Source: Actinomycetospora corticicola
Lineage (GTDB): Bacteria; Actinomycetota; Actinomycetes; Mycobacteriales; Pseudonocardiaceae
NCBI RefSeq assembly: GCF_013409505.1
Contig: NZ_JACCBN010000001.1
Coordinates: 2,604,001 to 2,668,000 of the forward strand
DNA: 64,000 bases
Direction: 5' to 3'
The number at the start of each line of letters is the position of its first letter. Within the stretch, counting starts at the first letter, position 1. The position numbers and the translations under genes were made by a program. This document shows, in pieces, positions 41,652 through 49,956 of the stretch. Under the pieces are notes generated by a model. That model made no database searches, was not told the origin of the DNA, and saw only the letters and a program-made list of their open reading frames with translations.

Positions 41652-42743
41652 TCAGGCCAGTCCGAGCACCGAGAGCGCCACCCGGGCGGCCTCCCCACCC
41701 TCGGTCTCGGCGACGGCGAGCGCGGCCGGGACGTCGAGGTCGTCGAGCAGCGCGCCGACCACCGCGTCGGCGGCCGCGGCGCCGTCCACGTGGCGTCCGG
41801 CGGCGGAGTAGAGGCGCTCGAGACGGTCGGCCGCGCCGGCCACGTCGTCGGGTCGGACATCCCACGCCTGCGCCCACGGTCGGTCGAGCACCAGGAGGCG
41901 CACCGCCGCGGCGGGCCAGGTCTCGAGCAGGTCGGAGACGAGGACGAGGTTGCCGGCCGACTTGGCCATCTTCGCTCCGTCGACCTGCACCGTCCCCACG
42001 TGCAGGCGCGCCCGGGCGAAGGGCCGCACCCCGGTCATGGCCTCGGCCATCGCGCCCATGGTGGCGTGGTGCGGGTGGCGTAGGTCGGCGCCGCCGACGT
42101 GCAGGTCGACCGCCGGTCCGAGCACCGACAGCGCCATCGCGGCGCACTCGGCGTGCCAGCCGGGACGGCCGTCGCCCCAGGGGCTCGGCCACGCCGCCTC
42201 GCCCGGCAGGGCGGGACGCCACACGGTGGGGTCCGCCGGGTCCTCGGCGCGGGCCGAGGGCGGGACCTGCGACGACCCGTCGTCGGGAAGGGAACCGGAG
42301 AGGCCGACGGCGGACGCGCGCAGCAGCACCTCCCCGTCGCGCTCGTAGGCGACGCCGCGCTCGAGGAGGCCGGCGGCGAGGCGGACGACGTCGTCGACGT
42401 GGTTGTGCGCCCGCGGCTCGTGCGCGGGCGGGCGCACGCCGAGGGCCGCCATGTCGCGGTCGAAGCGGAACTGGCCGACCGCGGCGAAGCTGTCGAAGCG
42501 GCTCCCGGCCCGTTCGGCGGCCGCGTCGAGGACGTCGTCGACGTCGGTGACGTTGCGGCAGACCTCGACGCCGACGCCGATGCGGCGCAGCACGCGCGCG
42601 GCGACGTCGGCCCAGACGAAGGTCGCGGCGTGGCCGAGGTGGGTCGTGTCGTACGGGGTGATGCCGCAGACGTAGGCGCGGGCACGCCCGACCGTCGGCA
42701 GCGGCTCTCCGGCGAGGGCGAGGCGCGAGGTCACACCCGCCAT
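41652..42743 (-). CDS. CysRS/MshC-family class I ligase, divergent
   Basis: 363 residues. The HIGH-like region YVCGITPYDTTHLGHAATF and NVTDVDDVLD are shared by cysteinyl-tRNA synthetases and MshC (mycothiol cysteine ligase). WHAECAAMALS corresponds to the second zinc Cys region. The next motif reads HPHHATMGAMAEA where the family has FPHHE, and the second signature is KMAKS instead of KMSKS. It lacks an anticodon domain and is shorter than typical MshC (about 410). It may be MshC or a paralogue; I leave the symbol blank. ATG at 42743, GTG three codons later possible. Confidence 0.7.
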   Translation of the reverse strand: MAGVTSRLALAGEPLPTVGRARAYVCGITPYDTTHLGHAATFVWADVAARVLRRIGVGVEVCRNVTDVDDVLDAAAERAGSRFDSFAAVGQFRFDRDMAALGVRPPAHEPRAHNHVDDVVRLAAGLLERGVAYERDGEVLLRASAVGLSGSLPDDGSSQVPPSARAEDPADPTVWRPALPGEAAWPSPWGDGRPGWHAECAAMALSVLGPAVDLHVGGADLRHPHHATMGAMAEAMTGVRPFARARLHVGTVQVDGAKMAKSAGNLVLVSDLLETWPAAAVRLLVLDRPWAQAWDVRPDDVAGAADRLERLYSAAGRHVDGAAAADAVVGALLDDLDVPAALAVAETEGGEAARVALSVLGLA

Positions 42744-42757
42744 CCTGCCCGTCGCGT

Positions 42758-43204
42758 CTAGCGCTTCGGGCCCCGCGCGGCGCGCCGCCACTGGATCATC
42801 CGCCCGAGACCCGGGATGGCCAGGAGCAGCACGCCGGCGATCGCCGAGAAGAGCATCCAGATGCCGAGCGGCAGCTCCGCCTGGAAGCCCAGGAACTGCA
42901 CCCGCGCCGGGTCCAGGTTCTGCAGGATGAAGATCAGCAGGAAGACCAGGACGACCGCGCCCAGGATCAGCCCGATCCACGCCCCGCCGATGCGGGTGCG
43001 CCCCGGGCCGGTCCTCGGGGTGGCGTGCGTGCGGGTCGGCGCCGCGCCGGCGGTGCCCCCGGGCAGGCGCTCGGTCTCGCGCTCCGCGGGCGGCGGGGTG
43101 TCGCGGCGGGCGACGGTCGACTGCTCGACGGTGGGTCCGTCGGCGGGGGACGGCGCGGTCAGGTCGGGAGTGCCGGCCGCGTCCTTCTCGGTCATGGCGC
43201 TCAT
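42758..43204 (-). CDS. LapA-domain (DUF1049) membrane protein
   Basis: A 148-residue protein with a charged, Pro/Thr-rich cytoplasmic N-terminus of about 70 residues, then two membrane helices: WIGLILGAVVLVFLLIFILQ and IWMLFSAIAGVLLLAIPGLG. The linking NLDPARVQFLGFQAELPLG is the LapA/DUF1049 signature. ATG at 43204 (or the Met three residues later). It lies 14 bases upstream of the CysRS/MshC-like start on the same strand. Function unknown. Confidence 0.82.
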   Translation of the reverse strand: MSAMTEKDAAGTPDLTAPSPADGPTVEQSTVARRDTPPPAERETERLPGGTAGAAPTRTHATPRTGPGRTRIGGAWIGLILGAVVLVFLLIFILQNLDPARVQFLGFQAELPLGIWMLFSAIAGVLLLAIPGLGRMIQWRRAARGPKR

Positions 43205-43424
43205 CCTGGCCTCTCGCAGGCCTCACCGGGAGCCGACACGTCCGGCAGCAGGCCGCGGGCACCGGTCCGAGGACCTCCGGGCGCCCGTGCGGATCATCGG
43301 TGGCCGATCCGTCTCACCGAACGCGTCGGAGGAGCCAGTCGCGCCTCCCGGGACCGACCGGCGCACAGCCGGCCCTCATCGATCTCCGAGCCACGCCCCA
43401 CCACGGCGCCGCAGGCTCGCCGTC

Positions 43425-43691
43425 ATGAAGCTGCAGCACCGCACGGGACTGACCGCCACCCTCGCCGGCATCGCGGCGCTCGGTGGAGCGGGCACGCTCA
43501 GCGCCGTGCTCCCGGCGCCCGGGACGGCGGTGGTCCGCCCGGTGGCGCTCGCCGAGGCCACGGCCGCCGGGCAGCCCGACGCGAGCCCCGCCGGGACGGG
43601 CACCCGCAGCCGCCGAAACGCCGACGTGCCGGGCGCGGGCCCCTTCCCGCCCTCGACCACGCCGATCACGAGCGGGATCTTCGACCTCTGA
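43425..43691 (+). CDS. Small secreted protein
   Basis: 88 residues. A signal peptide with Lys2, Arg6 and a hydrophobic stretch (LTATLAGIAALGGAGTLSAV) precedes a Pro/Ala/Gly-rich mature part ending PSTTPITSGIFDL. ATG at 43425. No family recognised; upstream, 220 bases separate it from the divergent LapA-like gene, with no clear promoter. Confidence 0.55.
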   Translation: MKLQHRTGLTATLAGIAALGGAGTLSAVLPAPGTAVVRPVALAEATAAGQPDASPAGTGTRSRRNADVPGAGPFPPSTTPITSGIFDL

Positions 43692-43725
43692 CGGCCGCAG
43701 AATGCACCTGCCATAGGGTTGCGAC

Positions 43726-44319
43726 ATGACCCGGCCCGACGGCTACCTCGTCCGTCCCGCGACCGACGGCGACCGGGGCGGTCCGGTCCTCGACGGCGCC
43801 CGGTCGGTCATGCTCGACACCTTCTACGGCGAGCTCGGCACGGGCTACGTCCCGCGCTGGCACCACGACGTGGTCGACCTCGAGGGCGCCTACCTCGACA
43901 CCCCGCGGCAGCACCTCGTCGTCGCGCTCGCCCCGGACGGGGAGGTCGTCGGGACGACGGCGGTGCGCAACCAGGGCCCGAACCACCCGCCGCACGCCGC
44001 GTGGCTCGCCGAGCGCTACACCGGCCCGTCGGTCGCGCAGATCTTCCGGGTGTACGTCCGGGCCGCGCACCGGCGCCGCGGGCTGGCGCGGGACCTGGTC
44101 GCGGCCGCCGTCGACGCGGTGGCGGCCGACGGCGGCTACGACACGATCTACCTGCACTCGAACGTCTCGGTGCCCGGCGCCGAGGCGTTCTGGCGGAGCA
44201 TCGCCCGCGAGGTGCACGACGGGCGGCCGGACGGGACCGGCGTCGTGCACTTCGAGATCGACGTCCCGGTGCTCAGCGGGTCGGCGTCGGGACCGGGGAG
44301 CCCAGCAGCGCGCGGGTGA
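43726..44319 (+). CDS. GNAT-family N-acetyltransferase
   Basis: A 197-residue acetyltransferase. The CoA loop is RVYVRAAHRRRGLARDLV (RRRGLA matches the Q/RxxGxG/A motif near 122-127), followed by VSVPGAEAFWRSIA, the motif-B segment. ATG at 43726. A possible -10 box (TAGGGT) lies only a few bases upstream, so the message could have almost no leader. The last 47 bases overlap the convergent ABC ATPase gene. Confidence 0.85.
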   Translation: MTRPDGYLVRPATDGDRGGPVLDGARSVMLDTFYGELGTGYVPRWHHDVVDLEGAYLDTPRQHLVVALAPDGEVVGTTAVRNQGPNHPPHAAWLAERYTGPSVAQIFRVYVRAAHRRRGLARDLVAAAVDAVAADGGYDTIYLHSNVSVPGAEAFWRSIAREVHDGRPDGTGVVHFEIDVPVLSGSASGPGSPAARG

Positions 44320-45820
44320 GCTCCTCGCGGGGGTCGGCGAGCACCTGCGCCACCGGTCCCCGCTCGAGCACCCGCCCCTCGTCGAGCACCACGACGTCCT
44401 CCGCCAGTCGCGCGACCACCGCCGGGTCGTGGGTCACGACGAGTAGCCCCGCGTCCGTGCCGGCCAGCAGGTCGAGGATGCCGCCCCGCGTGAGCGTGTC
44501 CAGCCCCGCGGTCACCTCGTCGCACACGAGCACCTCCGGCTCCGCGAGCAGGGCCCGTGCCAGGGCCGCCCGCGCGAGCTCCCCGCCGGACAGCGAGCGC
44601 GGGAGCCGCGTCACGACGTCCGCGCCGAGCCCGACCCGCGCCAGGCACGCACGCGCCCGCTCCCCCGCGTCCGCGTGCCCACGGAGCAGCAGGGCCGTCC
44701 GGGCGACCTGGTCGAGCACGGGGCGGTGCTCGTCGAAGGACGCACGCGCGTCCTGGAACACGTACTGCACGGCCGCGACCTGGTCCCGGCGACGGCGGGT
44801 CAGGTGCGCCGCGAGCGGCTCGCCGCGCAACTCCACCGTTCCCGACGACGGGGCGTGCAGACCCGCGAGCACGCGCGCGAGGGTCGTCTTGCCGCTCCCC
44901 GACCGGCCGACCAGCGCGACCCGGGCACCGACCTCCAGCTCCAGCGACACGCCGTGCAGGGCGCGCCGGGAGCGGCCGCGGGCGCGGTGGTCGGCGGTGA
45001 CGTCGGTGGCGGTGAGGACGGGTACGCCGGCGGTCAGCGGTGGCCCACCGCTGACCTTCGGTGCGCACCGTGTGCCACCGCTGACATCGGGGGACGGGCG
45101 GACACCGCGGACACCGGGGACACCGGGCTCCGCCGCCACGAGCGCCCGCGTGTACTCGTGCCGCGGCGTCCCGAGCACGTCGGCGACCGGTCCGCCCTCG
45201 ACGACCACGCCCCGGCGCAGCACCACCACGTCGTCGGCCAGCGCCCGGACCAGGGCGAGGTCATGGGTGCACAGCACGAGCGTCACCCCGTCGGCGACCA
45301 GTGCCGCGAGCTCCTCGGCGACGCGACGTCGGGTCGGGGTGTCCTGCCCGGTCGTGGGTTCGTCGGCGACGATCACCCGGGCCCCACCGAGCAGCGCCTG
45401 GGCGATCACCACCCGCTGCTGCTGCCCGCCGGAGAGCTGGTGGCGGTGCCGGCCGAGGAGCTCGTCGGGGTCGGCGACCTGGGCGCGGCACAGCGCGTCG
45501 CGCACGGCCGCACGCACCTCGGCCCGCGGGACCCCGGCGTGCCGCGCGGTCTCGCGCAGCAGCGACCCCACCCGACGCACCGGGTGCAGCACCGATCCCG
45601 GGTGCTGCGGCACGTAGCCGACGGACCCGTCCACGACGACGGAGCCGGTCACCACTGTCCCCGGCCGGGCCTCCCCGAGCAGCGCCAGCGCCGTCGAGGT
45701 CTTTCCGCTGCCCGACTCCCCCACCAGCGCCAGCACCCGGCCGGCCCCGACGGTGAACGACACGTCGTCGACCGGCACGGCCGACCCGGCGACGATGCGC
45801 AGTCCCTCCACGGCGATCAC
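44273..45820 (-). CDS. Fused double ABC ATPase (DppD-DppF / NikDE type)
   Basis: 515 residues with two complete ATPase domains. Domain 1: Walker A GESGSGKTS (about 34-42), signature LSGGQQQR, Walker B VIVADEPTT. Domain 2: Walker A GRSGSGKTT (about 312-320), signature LSGGELAR, Walker B VLVCDEVTA. The linker (about 248-272) is encoded by a dispersed repeat and reads VSGGTRCAPKVSGGPPLT. It powers the permease pair encoded just upstream; the GTG start at 45820 lies inside the permease stop (GTGA). Last gene of the operon. Confidence 0.93.
   Translation of the reverse strand: MIAVEGLRIVAGSAVPVDDVSFTVGAGRVLALVGESGSGKTSTALALLGEARPGTVVTGSVVVDGSVGYVPQHPGSVLHPVRRVGSLLRETARHAGVPRAEVRAAVRDALCRAQVADPDELLGRHRHQLSGGQQQRVVIAQALLGGARVIVADEPTTGQDTPTRRRVAEELAALVADGVTLVLCTHDLALVRALADDVVVLRRGVVVEGGPVADVLGTPRHEYTRALVAAEPGVPGVRGVRPSPDVSGGTRCAPKVSGGPPLTAGVPVLTATDVTADHRARGRSRRALHGVSLELEVGARVALVGRSGSGKTTLARVLAGLHAPSSGTVELRGEPLAAHLTRRRRDQVAAVQYVFQDARASFDEHRPVLDQVARTALLLRGHADAGERARACLARVGLGADVVTRLPRSLSGGELARAALARALLAEPEVLVCDEVTAGLDTLTRGGILDLLAGTDAGLLVVTHDPAVVARLAEDVVVLDEGRVLERGPVAQVLADPREELTRALLGSPVPTPTR
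45032..45090 (-). repeat. 59-base dispersed repeat, copy X (inside the ABC ATPase linker)
   Basis: Matches copy Y (51184-51243) at about 50 of 59 positions and shares its right half with copy Z. Its left part is a near-perfect palindrome, GGTCAGCGGTGG then C then CCACCGCTGACC. It keeps the reading frame open in the host gene. Confidence 0.8.
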
Positions 45821-46587
45821 CGGGCACCTCCCAGCAGCCGGTCGGAGGTCAGGTTCGCGCCCACGGACAGCGCGATGATCAGCAGCGCCGGGACGACGGT
45901 GGCGGCCGGGTTGACGAACAGCCCGTCGCGGTTGGCGTCGACCATCACCGCCCAGTTCGGGTCGTCGGCGGACAAGCCGACACCGAGGAACGCCGCCGAC
46001 GCGACGAGGTAGAGCGCCCCGGTGAACCGGGTGCCGAGGTCGGTGAGCACCACCCGGCGCACCGAGCGGAGGACGTAGGCGCCGACACGCACCACGCCCT
46101 CCCCCTGCATCCGCAGCGCCTCGACCGCGGTGCCGGCGGCCACGGCGAGCGCGGTCGCGCGGACGATCCGCACGACGTCGGGCAGGTTGATCAGCGCGAC
46201 GACCCCGGCCACCACCAGCGCGGAGCCGGGCACGATCGGCACGAGCAGCAGCAACAGCAACATCGAGGGCATCGCGACGACCACGTCGAGCGGCCGCATC
46301 ACCGCCTCGTCCACCGCCCGACGGTGGGTGGTCGCCGCGAGCAGCGCCAGGGGCCCGGAGACCGCGTAGGTGACGGCGGTCGCGAGCACCGCGACGCCGA
46401 CCACCGAGGCGCCCCCGCGCAGCACCTGCCCGAGCACGTCCCGCCCCACGAAGTCGCCGCCGAGGACCCCCGTCCCACCGAACGCCACCCCGCGCGCCGA
46501 GAACGCCGACGCCAGGAGCGGACCCAGGAGCGCCACGAGGACGGGCACCGCGAGCAGCACCAGGCCCGGAACGAGCCGGCCCCTCAC
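45817..46587 (-). CDS. ABC transporter permease (DppC/NikC-like)
   Basis: A 256-residue membrane protein. After a first helix (LVPGLVLLAVPVLVALLGPL) comes the DppC-type segment GGDFVGRDVLGQVLRGGASV, and later the ATPase-contact loop EALRMQGEGVVRVGAYVLRS in place of the usual EAA loop. The C-terminus ANRDGLFVNPAATVVPALLI is typical of NikC/DppC. The start GTG overlaps the stop of the upstream permease (GTGA), as does its own stop with the ATPase gene. Partner of the permease at 46584. Confidence 0.9.
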   Translation of the reverse strand: MRGRLVPGLVLLAVPVLVALLGPLLASAFSARGVAFGGTGVLGGDFVGRDVLGQVLRGGASVVGVAVLATAVTYAVSGPLALLAATTHRRAVDEAVMRPLDVVVAMPSMLLLLLLVPIVPGSALVVAGVVALINLPDVVRIVRATALAVAAGTAVEALRMQGEGVVRVGAYVLRSVRRVVLTDLGTRFTGALYLVASAAFLGVGLSADDPNWAVMVDANRDGLFVNPAATVVPALLIIALSVGANLTSDRLLGGAR

Positions 46588-47558
46588 GACGCCACCGGGT
46601 TCAGGAGCCGCGCGAGCAGGTCCGCCGCGAGGTTGAACAGCACGGTCCCGCACGCCAGGACGAGCGCGATGCCGGCGACCACCGGGACGTCGCGGGCGGT
46701 GATCGTGTCGACCAGGGCGGTCCCCAGGCCCGGCAGCACGAACACGGCCTCGACGACGACCACGCCGCCGATCAGCCAGTCCGTCGTCCGGGCGAGCTGC
46801 TGGACGGCGGGTGTGAGGGCTCCGGGCAGGGCGTGCCGCCAGAGCACGGCACGGTCGGAGAACCCGACGCGCCGGGCATGCGCCACGTGGTCGGAGGCGA
46901 GTGCGTCGACCATCCCCGCGCGGACCAGCCGCGACAGCGAGCAGACCGGCCGGGCCAGCAGGACGACGACGGGCAGGACGAACACCGCGGGATCCGCGAC
47001 CCCGATGCCGGTCGGCGGCAGCCACCCCAGCTGCACCGCGAACACCGTCACGAGCACGACGCCGAGCGCGAACTCCGGGAGCGAGTACAGCCCGATCGTC
47101 GTCGCCGTGACCACGCGGTCGGCCGGCCCGCCCTCGCGCCGGGCGGCGAGCATCCCGAGCGCGAGGGACAGCGGGACCAGGACGACGAGCGTCAGCCCGG
47201 CGAGCAGCAGCGTGACCGGCAGCCCGTCGGCGATCACCGCGGTCACCGCCCGCCCGGTGACGAGCGAGCTCCCGAGGTCACCGGACAGCGCCCCGCCGAG
47301 CCACTCGCCGAGGCGCACCCACACCGGCCGGTCGAGCCCCAGCTCCGCGCGGAGCGCCGCGATCGTCACCGGGTCGGGGTCGTCGCCCGCGATGACGACG
47401 GCGGCGTCGCCGGAGAGCCGGTCGGTCAGCAGGAACACGACGACCGCGACCACCAGGACCTGCACCACCCCGAGCCCCAGGCGACGTACCGCGTACGCCC
47501 CCAGCGAGCCCGGCAGCGGCAGGACCCGCCGTCGGGACCGGGGAAGGACCGCCGTCAC
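46584..47558 (-). CDS. ABC transporter permease (DppB/NikB-like)
   Basis: A 324-residue membrane protein. The N-terminal helix LGVVQVLVVAVVVFLLTDRL, the periplasmic LGLDRPVWVRLGEWLGGALS and GDLGSSLVTGRAV segments, and the ATPase-contact loop with ASDHVAHARRVGFSDRAVLW are typical of DppB/NikB. C-terminal FVLPGLGTALVDTITARDVP is also canonical. The GTG at 47558 overlaps the binding-protein stop (GTGA). A reverse copy of the 13-mer repeat lies near the N-terminus (47525-47536). Confidence 0.92.
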   Translation of the reverse strand: MTAVLPRSRRRVLPLPGSLGAYAVRRLGLGVVQVLVVAVVVFLLTDRLSGDAAVVIAGDDPDPVTIAALRAELGLDRPVWVRLGEWLGGALSGDLGSSLVTGRAVTAVIADGLPVTLLLAGLTLVVLVPLSLALGMLAARREGGPADRVVTATTIGLYSLPEFALGVVLVTVFAVQLGWLPPTGIGVADPAVFVLPVVVLLARPVCSLSRLVRAGMVDALASDHVAHARRVGFSDRAVLWRHALPGALTPAVQQLARTTDWLIGGVVVVEAVFVLPGLGTALVDTITARDVPVVAGIALVLACGTVLFNLAADLLARLLNPVAS

Positions 47559-49168
47559 GCCAGCCAGACCCGGTCGAAGCGGGCCCAGTCGAGGGTGTTG
47601 GCAGGGGCGGTCGGGTCGATGCCGCCGACGCGGGGGTCGGAGCCGACGAGGAAGTCGGAGAAGCCCCAGACGAGGAAGCCGCCGTCGTCGTGGAGCTGCT
47701 GCTGCATCTGCCGGTAGAGACCGGTACGGGCGGTGTCGTCGCCGGTGGCCTGGGCCTGCGCGTACAGCGCGTCGAAGGCGGGGCGGCGCCACTGCGTGAA
47801 GTTGGTGGCGGAGGTCGAGAGCAGGCGCTGCGAGATGTGCGACTCGATCGGCAGCGCGCCCGACCGGTAGACCGCGAGGACGCCCTCGTCGCGGACGTCG
47901 CTGTAGTACGTCGACGCGTTGCCGGTGACGACGTCGAGCGTGAGCCCGACCCGCGCCGCCTGGTCGCGCAGCACCGACGCGGCCTCGACCATCCCCGAGC
48001 CCGCCGCCGCGGTGTCCAGCGGGATGCGCACGCCCTCGAGCCCGGCGGCGCGGACGAGCGCCCGAGCGCGGTCGGGATCGTAGGTGCGCTGCGGGATGTC
48101 GTCGGCGTAGTAGCGGAAACCCTTGCCGTAGAGGTCGTTCCCGACGGTGCCCGACCCGGCCAGCAGTGTCCGCACCATCTCCTCGCGGTCGACCATCGCG
48201 TACATGGCCTGCCGCACCTCGGGGCGGTCGAACGGCGGCCGGTCGACCTTCATCGCGAGCGACTGCATGGAGCTGCGGGGCAGCCGGGTCACGACGACGC
48301 GGTCGGCGTAGCCCGCGGCGGTGGTCGGCGAGAGGTCGTGCGCGTACTCGACCTGGCGGCCGAGCAGGGCGTTGACCCGCGCGGCCTCGTCGTTGGACAC
48401 GAGCAGTTCGACGGCGTCGAGCAGCGGCGCGCCCTCCCAGTACTCGGGGTTGCGCACCACGCGGAAGCGCCGGCCCGGCTCGAAGGACTCGAAGCGGAAC
48501 GGGCCGCTGCCGACCGGCGCGCGGTCGAAGTCGGTCGCCCCCTCCGGGACGATCGCCGTGCCGAGCGCGGCGGTCGCGTTGGGGAACTCGGCGTAGGGAG
48601 CCTTGAGGGCGAACTCGACGGTGCGGTCGTCGATCGCGCGGCAGTTCGGCAGGTCGAGGGTGGCGAGCCCGGAGCGGCCGCGCATGCCCGGCGTCGGGCC
48701 GAGGATGCGGGCGTAGCTCGCGAGGACGTCGGCCGCGCGCACCGGGCGCCCGTCGTGGAACCGGGCGGCCCGCAGCGGGACCCGCCACCGCGTCTGGTCC
48801 GCGCTCGGCTCGAACCGCTCCGCGAGCCGCGGCACCACCGACAGGTCCGACCCGTACTCCGCGAGCTTGTCGTAGAGCATCTTCGCCCGCGCCAGCTCGG
48901 CGTACAGGTTCTGCGTGTGCGGGTCGAGGGTCTCGGTGGCCCCGGAGCCGGCGAAGGCGGCCCGCAGCGTCCCGCCCGGGCGCGGGGTCCCGACGGCGGG
49001 TGCGGCCGGGCCGGAGCTGCAGGCCGCGAGGGCGGCGCTGCCGGCGAGGGCGGTGCCGATCTGGAGGAAGCGGCGGCGGGTGGTACCGCCCGTCGGTGTC
49101 AGCGGTGGCACACGGCTGACACCGGACGTCAGCACCGCGCCACGCTCATGTCCTCGACGGCGGGTCAT
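47555..49168 (-). CDS. Family-5 extracytoplasmic solute-binding lipoprotein (DppA/NikA-like)
   Basis: A 537-residue binding protein. TTRRRFLQIGTALAGSAALA followed by AC is a twin-arginine signal with a lipobox (Cys near 50). The mature part has PHTQNLYAELARAKMLYDKL, the family-5 signature region WRVPLRAARFHDGRPVRAAD, and ends DWARFDRVWLA. Such proteins bind peptides, nickel or metal-chelator complexes. The ATG at 49168 overlaps the methyltransferase stop (ATGA), which places a 30-residue extension, partly encoded by repeat copy Z, before the signal peptide. Confidence 0.92.
   Translation of the reverse strand: MTRRRGHERGAVLTSGVSRVPPLTPTGGTTRRRFLQIGTALAGSAALAACSSGPAAPAVGTPRPGGTLRAAFAGSGATETLDPHTQNLYAELARAKMLYDKLAEYGSDLSVVPRLAERFEPSADQTRWRVPLRAARFHDGRPVRAADVLASYARILGPTPGMRGRSGLATLDLPNCRAIDDRTVEFALKAPYAEFPNATAALGTAIVPEGATDFDRAPVGSGPFRFESFEPGRRFRVVRNPEYWEGAPLLDAVELLVSNDEAARVNALLGRQVEYAHDLSPTTAAGYADRVVVTRLPRSSMQSLAMKVDRPPFDRPEVRQAMYAMVDREEMVRTLLAGSGTVGNDLYGKGFRYYADDIPQRTYDPDRARALVRAAGLEGVRIPLDTAAAGSGMVEAASVLRDQAARVGLTLDVVTGNASTYYSDVRDEGVLAVYRSGALPIESHISQRLLSTSATNFTQWRRPAFDALYAQAQATGDDTARTGLYRQMQQQLHDDGGFLVWGFSDFLVGSDPRVGGIDPTAPANTLDWARFDRVWLA
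49094..49135 (+). repeat. Dispersed repeat, copy Z (in the binding-protein N-terminus)
   Basis: A 42-base partial copy of the element seen at 45032 and 51184, containing GTCAGCGGTGGCACACGG. It is inverted with respect to copies X and Y, yet is still read through in-frame as LTSGVSRVPPLTPTGG. Confidence 0.75.
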
Positions 49169-49956
49169 CGGGTCTCCTCACGACGACGGGCCACGACGTG
49201 CAGCCGGTCGCGGGTCAGGGCGGTGCCGAGCTCGGCGTCGGCGTGCCAGGGCTCGTCGGTGCGGGGGCCGGGGGTGTCGAAGAGGGCGAGCACGTCGAAC
49301 CCGGCACGGTCGAGCAGGTCGGTGAGCTCGCGCGGGAACAGGAGCCGCCACGCGGTGTGCTCCGTGTGCCCGCCACCGGGCCAGGTCCAGGTCCTCCGGC
49401 GCCGGAGCAGTTGGGCGGCGTGGTCGACGTGGAGCAGGGTCCGGGCGGTGTACTCGACACCGTCGAACCGGCGGACCCGCTCGGTCTCGCCGGCGAGCAG
49501 CTCGACGTGCGCGTCCGCGGTGAGCAGGAACGCGCCGTTGCGCATCTCGGCGACGAGCAGGCCGCCGGGCACGAGGTGCGCGGCGATCCGGCGCAGCGCG
49601 GCGAGCAGGTCGGCGGTGTCGTGCAGGGCCAGGAGCGTGGAGTCGAGGCAGGTCACGACGTCGACGGTTCGACCGAGGTCGAGCGTGCGCAGGTCGGCCT
49701 CGGCCGCGTCGACCGCCGGGTGGTGGCGGCGGACGTGCTCGACCATCGCGGGCGCCAGGTCGACCGCGGACGCCCCCCATCCACGTGCGGCGAGGGCCGC
49801 GGCGTCACGTCCGGTCCCGCACCCGGCGTCGAGCAGCCGGTGCCCGGGGGCGCCGAAGCGGGCGGCGACGTCCGCGACGAAGCCCGCGGCCCGGGCGTCG
49901 GGGTCGGGGAACCACGCCTCGTAGAGCTCGGGGCGGTCGAGCAGGAGCGTGGTCAC
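49165..49956 (-). CDS. Class I SAM-dependent methyltransferase
   Basis: A 263-residue methyltransferase. Motif I is LLDAGCGTGRDAAALA (about 40-55), with SAVDLAPAMVEHVRRHHP after it and motif IV near VVTCLDSTLLAL. The C-terminal half has a beta-rich insert (LLHVDHAAQLLRRRRTW), as in small-molecule N- or O-methyltransferases. GTG start at 49956 overlaps the MFS stop (GTGA) and its stop overlaps the binding-protein start (ATGA). Its place in the operon suggests methylation of the exported product. Confidence 0.87.
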   Translation of the reverse strand: MTTLLLDRPELYEAWFPDPDARAAGFVADVAARFGAPGHRLLDAGCGTGRDAAALAARGWGASAVDLAPAMVEHVRRHHPAVDAAEADLRTLDLGRTVDVVTCLDSTLLALHDTADLLAALRRIAAHLVPGGLLVAEMRNGAFLLTADAHVELLAGETERVRRFDGVEYTARTLLHVDHAAQLLRRRRTWTWPGGGHTEHTAWRLLFPRELTDLLDRAGFDVLALFDTPGPRTDEPWHADAELGTALTRDRLHVVARRREETR

